A program made the position numbers and the translations under genes. From Lentimicrobiaceae bacterium (GTDB lineage: Bacteria > Bacteroidota > Bacteroidia > Bacteroidales > JAGONC01): 8,152 bases of DNA. Under the pieces are notes generated by a model. It did not search any database. It had not been told where the DNA came from and saw only the letters and a list, made by a program, of their open reading frames with translations. Below, piece after piece: positions 5,701 to 8,152 of this stretch (position 1 is the first letter of the stretch; each line of letters begins with the position of its first letter). Where the stretch lies: contig JAUXII010000024.1 in NCBI GenBank assembly GCA_030621075.1, positions 1 through 8,152 of the forward strand, given 5' to 3'.

Positions 5701-8152
5701 GATGTTGGGGAATATGCAGCCATTACTATTCCCACGGGAGGGGAAGGCCGTGCACTGGTTAGCATTGAAAACGGCTCAAAAGTACTTAGCGCCCATTGGG
5801 TTAAGCCTGAAAAAAAAGAGACCAGGTTTAATTTCCAGATAACGAAAGAGATGAGCCCAAATATATACGTTCATGTCACCCTCCTGCAGCCTCATGCCCA
5901 AACAATAAACGATCTACCCATCAGGCTTTATGGTGTGATTCCTGTTTTGGTTGAAGATCCTGAAACAAAATTGAATCCCGTTATTGTAATGCCCGATGAA
6001 CTGGCTCCGGAACAAGAATTTGCAGTTACCGTTTCTGAAAAAGACAATAAATCGATGACATACACACTTGCAGTTGTTGATGAGGGGCTATTGGACCTTA
6101 CCCGGTTTAAAACGCCTGATCCCTGGAAATCCTTTTATGCGCGGGAAGCACTTGGCGTAAAAACATGGGATGTGTTTGATATGGTTCTTGGAGCTTATGG
6201 AGGAGAGCTCGAACGCCTGTTTGCCATTGGGGGTGATGAGGAAATTATCAGTAAAAAAGAGGAAAAAGCGAATCGCTTTAAACCGGTTGTGATGTTTCTT
6301 GGCCCTTTCGACCTTCAGGGAGGCACGGCAACTCATACCATCATGATGCCTAATTATGTCGGTTCTGTCAGGACAATGGTTGTTGCCGGTGAAAAAGGCT
6401 CATACGGATCTACTGAAAAAGCTACCCCCGTAAAAAACCCATTGATGATCCTGGCCACACTTCCCCGGGTTCTGGGGCCTGGAGAAACCGTGAAACTGCC
6501 GGTTACAGTATTTGCAATGGACGAAAACATTAAAGATGTCCGTTTAAAAATTGAACCTAACGACCTCTTTAATGTTGTTGGCCCGGCCAAAAAGGAGATA
6601 CACTTCTCACAGACCGGAGATAAAGTAGTAACATTCGAGCTTGAGGTGAAAGAAAAAACCGGTATTGGTAAAGTTGACATTTTTGCTGCCAGCGGACATG
6701 AAAAGGCTCAATACAATATAGAACTGGATATTCGAACACCCAATCCTCCCGTTACCAAAGTAATAAACAATGTTATTCAACCCGGAGAAACACTGAAAAC
6801 AGACTACACGCCTGTTGGTATGGTGGGCACCAATGATGGGGTGCTGGAGGTTTCGGATATCCCACCTATTGATTTCGGCAGAAGATTGAAATACCTTATC
6901 AAATATCCCTACGGCTGTTCCGAACAGATAACTTCTTCTGTTTTTCCACAGTTATACCTTGAAAACGTTATGGAAATTGACGCTGCTATGAAAACAAGGT
7001 TGTCTTCTAATATAAAAGCTGGGATAAAACGACTTTTTTCCATGCAACATGCAAACGGTGGTATTGGTTACTGGCCGGGCAAATCTGTTGTTAACGATTG
7101 GTCAAGCAGTTATGCCGGGCATTTTATGTTAGAAGCGGAGGCAAAAGGTTATGCTTTACCCGCCGGTTTTAAGAATAAATGGATAAATTTTCAGAAAAAG
7201 GCTTCACGTGAATGGAAAAAGGTAGATAAACGAAATCCGGCATGGCGCCAGGGTGACCTTATTCAGTCTTACCGTTTGTATACCCTTGCATTAGTTGGTT
7301 CTCCTGATATGGGAGCCATGAACAGGATGAGAGAAACCGATAACGTGGCAGTTATTGCCAAATGGCGTCTTGCTGCTGCTTATGCCCTGGCCGGGAAGGA
7401 AGAGGTTGCCAAAGGCCTTGTTCATGATCTTGAAACAACAGTAGAAAATTATTCAGCCATGAACCCAACGTTTGGCTCCTCACTTAGAGACCGGGCCATG
7501 ATCCTCGAAACAATGTCCCTCTTAAAAGATTACGAAAGAGGGGCCCCACTTGCGATTAATATCTCCAAAAAATTAAGCAGTTCGCAATGGCTAAGCACAC
7601 AAACAACTGCTTACTGTTTGCTTTCTATGGCTAAATTTTCAGGTGATTCACAAGGTGTTTCAGATAATTTGACATTCGATTACAAAATAAATGATCAGCA
7701 AAAAGTATCAGCAAATACACAATTGCCGGTTGCACAAGTAGATTTTGACATCCCGGGTATGGATAACGGGGTTATTACTGTTGAAAACAAAAGCGAAGGG
7801 ATTATTTATGTACGGATTATTCTGGAGGGAATACCTGTTGCAGGTAATGAGGTTTTTGCCGAGGAAAATCTGCACATAAAAGTCGTTTATAAAAATTTGC
7901 AAGGGGCGGATATTGATGTTGCCAAGATAGAGCAAGGCACTGATTTTATAGCTGAAGTGGAAATCATTAACCCGGGCACCTGGGGAAATTATTCAGAGAT
8001 GGCGCTTACGCAAATATTCCCATCCGGCTGGGAAATAATTAACACACGCTTAGCAGACGTGACGTCAGCCCATGAAGAAGACATACCTGATTACAAAGAT
8101 ATCAGAGACGATAGGGTATATACCCATTTCAATGTGAATGCCCATAAAAACA
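2716..8152 (+). CDS. Bacterial alpha-2-macroglobulin family lipoprotein with thioester (3' truncated by window edge)
   Basis: One uninterrupted frame of 1812 codons runs off the right edge. Bacterial alpha-2-macroglobulins are large envelope proteins that trap or covalently capture attacking proteases after cleavage of a bait region. The order seen is: lipoprotein signal with Cys23; Ig/MG-like N-terminal domain (about 50-136); a segment with EAVSLNAVDVRIIKIFENN (360-378) and RVGRP (395-399); a Cys-bounded Tyr/acidic insert (452-502); MG motif RGVWRPGDT (627-635); VDEGLLDLTRF (1121-1131), followed by TPDPW; bait candidate (1172-1187); MPNYVGSVR (1211-1219); thioester YPYGCSEQ (1397-1404); helical thioester domain with MQHANGGIGYWPG (from 1443); and the final MG domain, where IRDDRVYTHF precedes the edge. 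Perhaps 60-100 residues are missing, judging by the family. The ATG at 2716 is chosen because a clean signal peptide follows directly and an A-rich tract precedes it. No Bacteroidota TAnnTTTG-type promoter is evident upstream. In many bacteria, pbpC (PBP1c) follows this gene; that cannot be checked here. Confidence 0.95.
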   Translation, partial: MKKITNYTLSVLLIIVSVLLFSCNQQKTKKQTRINPEFGNFINAFTTGVISSHSSIKIRLQEEVLIQAEPDGAIENYLFKFSPNIEGKTYLIDENNIEFKPKKPLKSGITYNVSFKLGKLFDVADDLQVFEFQFQTVKQSFSVIKEDFEAYNNKNLIMNSLSGYLSTSDEMAETEVKQILTAEQNGISLPVRWELSGYTYKYPFVIDSIKRKEKKSHIILKWTGSKIGIDIAGADTIEIPALDDFKVMSITIVQHPEQHAVIQFSDPLKEEQVLDGIIRLDNGNDLKFTISNNIVKAYPVVRQAGAMTLYVETGVKNVMGHKMKEQYLTEISFEEIKPGVRLIGKGVILPNSEGLILPFEAVSLNAVDVRIIKIFENNIAQFLQVNQLDDSYQLQRVGRPVLKKKISLVGSAIDYGQWNAFSIDLTGLIKKDPGAIYQVELSFKKKYSLFNCPGEEETDTEMTQLEEDWDSDQTEEQSYWDYSYSYYYYPDGYEWSEKDNPCHISYYNSRRDIIRNILASNLGIIAKEGNDKTMHFAVTDLLTTQPLIDVAIELYNYQQQIIATKRTGSNGMAEIELTEKPYLLIAKKGKERGYLRLDDGSSLSISKFDVSGEKIQKGIKGYLYGERGVWRPGDTLFLTFILEDKDGLLPEKHPVAFELSNPHGQVVFRSVQVKGLNGFYSFIISTDQDAPTGMWNAKVKVGGAEFNKRIRIETVKPNRLKINLDFGVDMLSFDDREIEGDLKVRWLHGAIARNLKANVTVTLNKAKTAFANYKDFKFDDPAKEFFPDEEIIFDGRVNDLGVAKVKADLGTHTNAPGMLKANFMIRAYEESGAFSTDYFSIPYAPYKNFIGIKLPKGDKARGMLLTDTSHVAEIVTLDKDGNPVSLDNLNVTMYKVRWRWWWDASNENLASYIGSYQNEKILEKKATTKNGKGSFTFKVDYPDWGRYLICVKDPEGGHSTGQTLYIDWPGWAGRGQREHPGGASVLTISSDKKKYDVGEYAAITIPTGGEGRALVSIENGSKVLSAHWVKPEKKETRFNFQITKEMSPNIYVHVTLLQPHAQTINDLPIRLYGVIPVLVEDPETKLNPVIVMPDELAPEQEFAVTVSEKDNKSMTYTLAVVDEGLLDLTRFKTPDPWKSFYAREALGVKTWDVFDMVLGAYGGELERLFAIGGDEEIISKKEEKANRFKPVVMFLGPFDLQGGTATHTIMMPNYVGSVRTMVVAGEKGSYGSTEKATPVKNPLMILATLPRVLGPGETVKLPVTVFAMDENIKDVRLKIEPNDLFNVVGPAKKEIHFSQTGDKVVTFELEVKEKTGIGKVDIFAASGHEKAQYNIELDIRTPNPPVTKVINNVIQPGETLKTDYTPVGMVGTNDGVLEVSDIPPIDFGRRLKYLIKYPYGCSEQITSSVFPQLYLENVMEIDAAMKTRLSSNIKAGIKRLFSMQHANGGIGYWPGKSVVNDWSSSYAGHFMLEAEAKGYALPAGFKNKWINFQKKASREWKKVDKRNPAWRQGDLIQSYRLYTLALVGSPDMGAMNRMRETDNVAVIAKWRLAAAYALAGKEEVAKGLVHDLETTVENYSAMNPTFGSSLRDRAMILETMSLLKDYERGAPLAINISKKLSSSQWLSTQTTAYCLLSMAKFSGDSQGVSDNLTFDYKINDQQKVSANTQLPVAQVDFDIPGMDNGVITVENKSEGIIYVRIILEGIPVAGNEVFAEENLHIKVVYKNLQGADIDVAKIEQGTDFIAEVEIINPGTWGNYSEMALTQIFPSGWEIINTRLADVTSAHEEDIPDYKDIRDDRVYTHFNVNAHKN
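4069..4221 (+). other. Cys-bounded acidic/tyrosine-rich insert in the macroglobulin
   Basis: Codons for Cys452 (4069-4071) and Cys502 (4219-4221) flank a 49-residue low-complexity stretch. Its first half is rich in Glu/Asp (EEETDTE, LEEDWDSD). Its second half is rich in Tyr/Trp (YWDYSYSYYYYPDGYEW), carried partly by repeated TAT codons near 4168-4180. The Cys pair could close the loop as a disulfide in the periplasm. I have an impression of similar inserts in other Bacteroidota macroglobulins, but this is memory rather than a search. No function is known to me. Confidence 0.6.
6229..6276 (+). other. Candidate protease bait region of the macroglobulin
   Basis: Residues about 1172-1187 (GGDEEIISKKEEKANR) are highly charged and probably flexible. 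They lie between the VDEGLLDLTRF/TPDPW block and the FKPVVMFLGPF strand, the same order in which the E. coli YfhM bait region occurs as I recall it. Lys/Arg and Glu/Asp residues offer cleavage sites for trypsin-like and Glu-specific proteases. Bait regions diverge quickly, so assignment rests on position and composition only. Confidence 0.5.
6904..6927 (+). other. Internal thioester motif (CxEQ) of the macroglobulin
   Basis: The codons encode YPYGCSEQ at residues 1397-1404. Cys1401 and Gln1404 are the pair that form the beta-cysteinyl-gamma-glutamyl thioester in thioester-containing macroglobulins. The motif is intact, so this is a covalent-capture type paralogue, unlike the thioester-less YfaS-type proteins. 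Confidence 0.93.

Noticed and set aside
3204..7935. Many minus-strand open frames and one + strand frame (5645-5842) inside the macroglobulin gene
   Set aside because: The main frame is continuous and carries family motifs throughout. The alternatives are compositionally odd (Ser/Pro/Leu-rich) shadows without domains.

Overview
The window looks like chromosomal DNA from a member of the Bacteroidota. The DNA is AT-rich, the genes are packed on one strand, start codons are preceded by A-rich stretches rather than clear Shine-Dalgarno sequences, and the large lipoprotein has the layout I associate with Bacteroidota alpha-2-macroglobulins. Genus cannot be given from the sequence. Everything that codes is on the + strand. 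The right-hand two thirds is one open frame that runs off the window.

Left part (about 1-2663): a tightly packed four-gene cluster. It holds the C-terminal part of a SpoIIE/RsbU-type PP2C phosphatase (cut by the left edge), a small RsbW/SpoIIAB-like ATP-binding anti-sigma kinase, a stand-alone acylating aldehyde dehydrogenase of the AdhE/EutE type, and a STAS-domain anti-sigma factor antagonist. Spacings are a 1-base overlap, 5 bases and 12 bases, so this is almost certainly one operon. Phosphatase, kinase and STAS protein are the three classical parts of a partner-switching module: the kinase phosphorylates a Ser on the STAS protein and the phosphatase removes it. The odd element is the CoA-linked aldehyde dehydrogenase sitting between kinase and STAS gene. 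That suggests the module regulates, or is informed by, acetaldehyde/acetyl-CoA or other acyl-CoA metabolism. This link is inference from gene order only.

Middle (2664-2715): a 52-base gap filled mostly by a perfect 11-bp inverted repeat (13 bp with one wobble pair). It is probably a transcript-end or processing hairpin, but it has no U-tract on the + strand.

Right part (2716-8152): the first 1812 codons of a bacterial alpha-2-macroglobulin lipoprotein, incomplete at the 3' end. It has a lipobox Cys at residue 23, MG-type domains, a candidate bait region near residues 1172-1187 and an intact CxEQ thioester motif at 1401-1404. This is a periplasmic protease-trapping defence protein. It probably has no functional tie to the partner-switching cluster beyond adjacency.

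I see no RNA genes, mobile elements, CRISPR arrays or attachment sites. There is no gene-free stretch longer than 52 bases.
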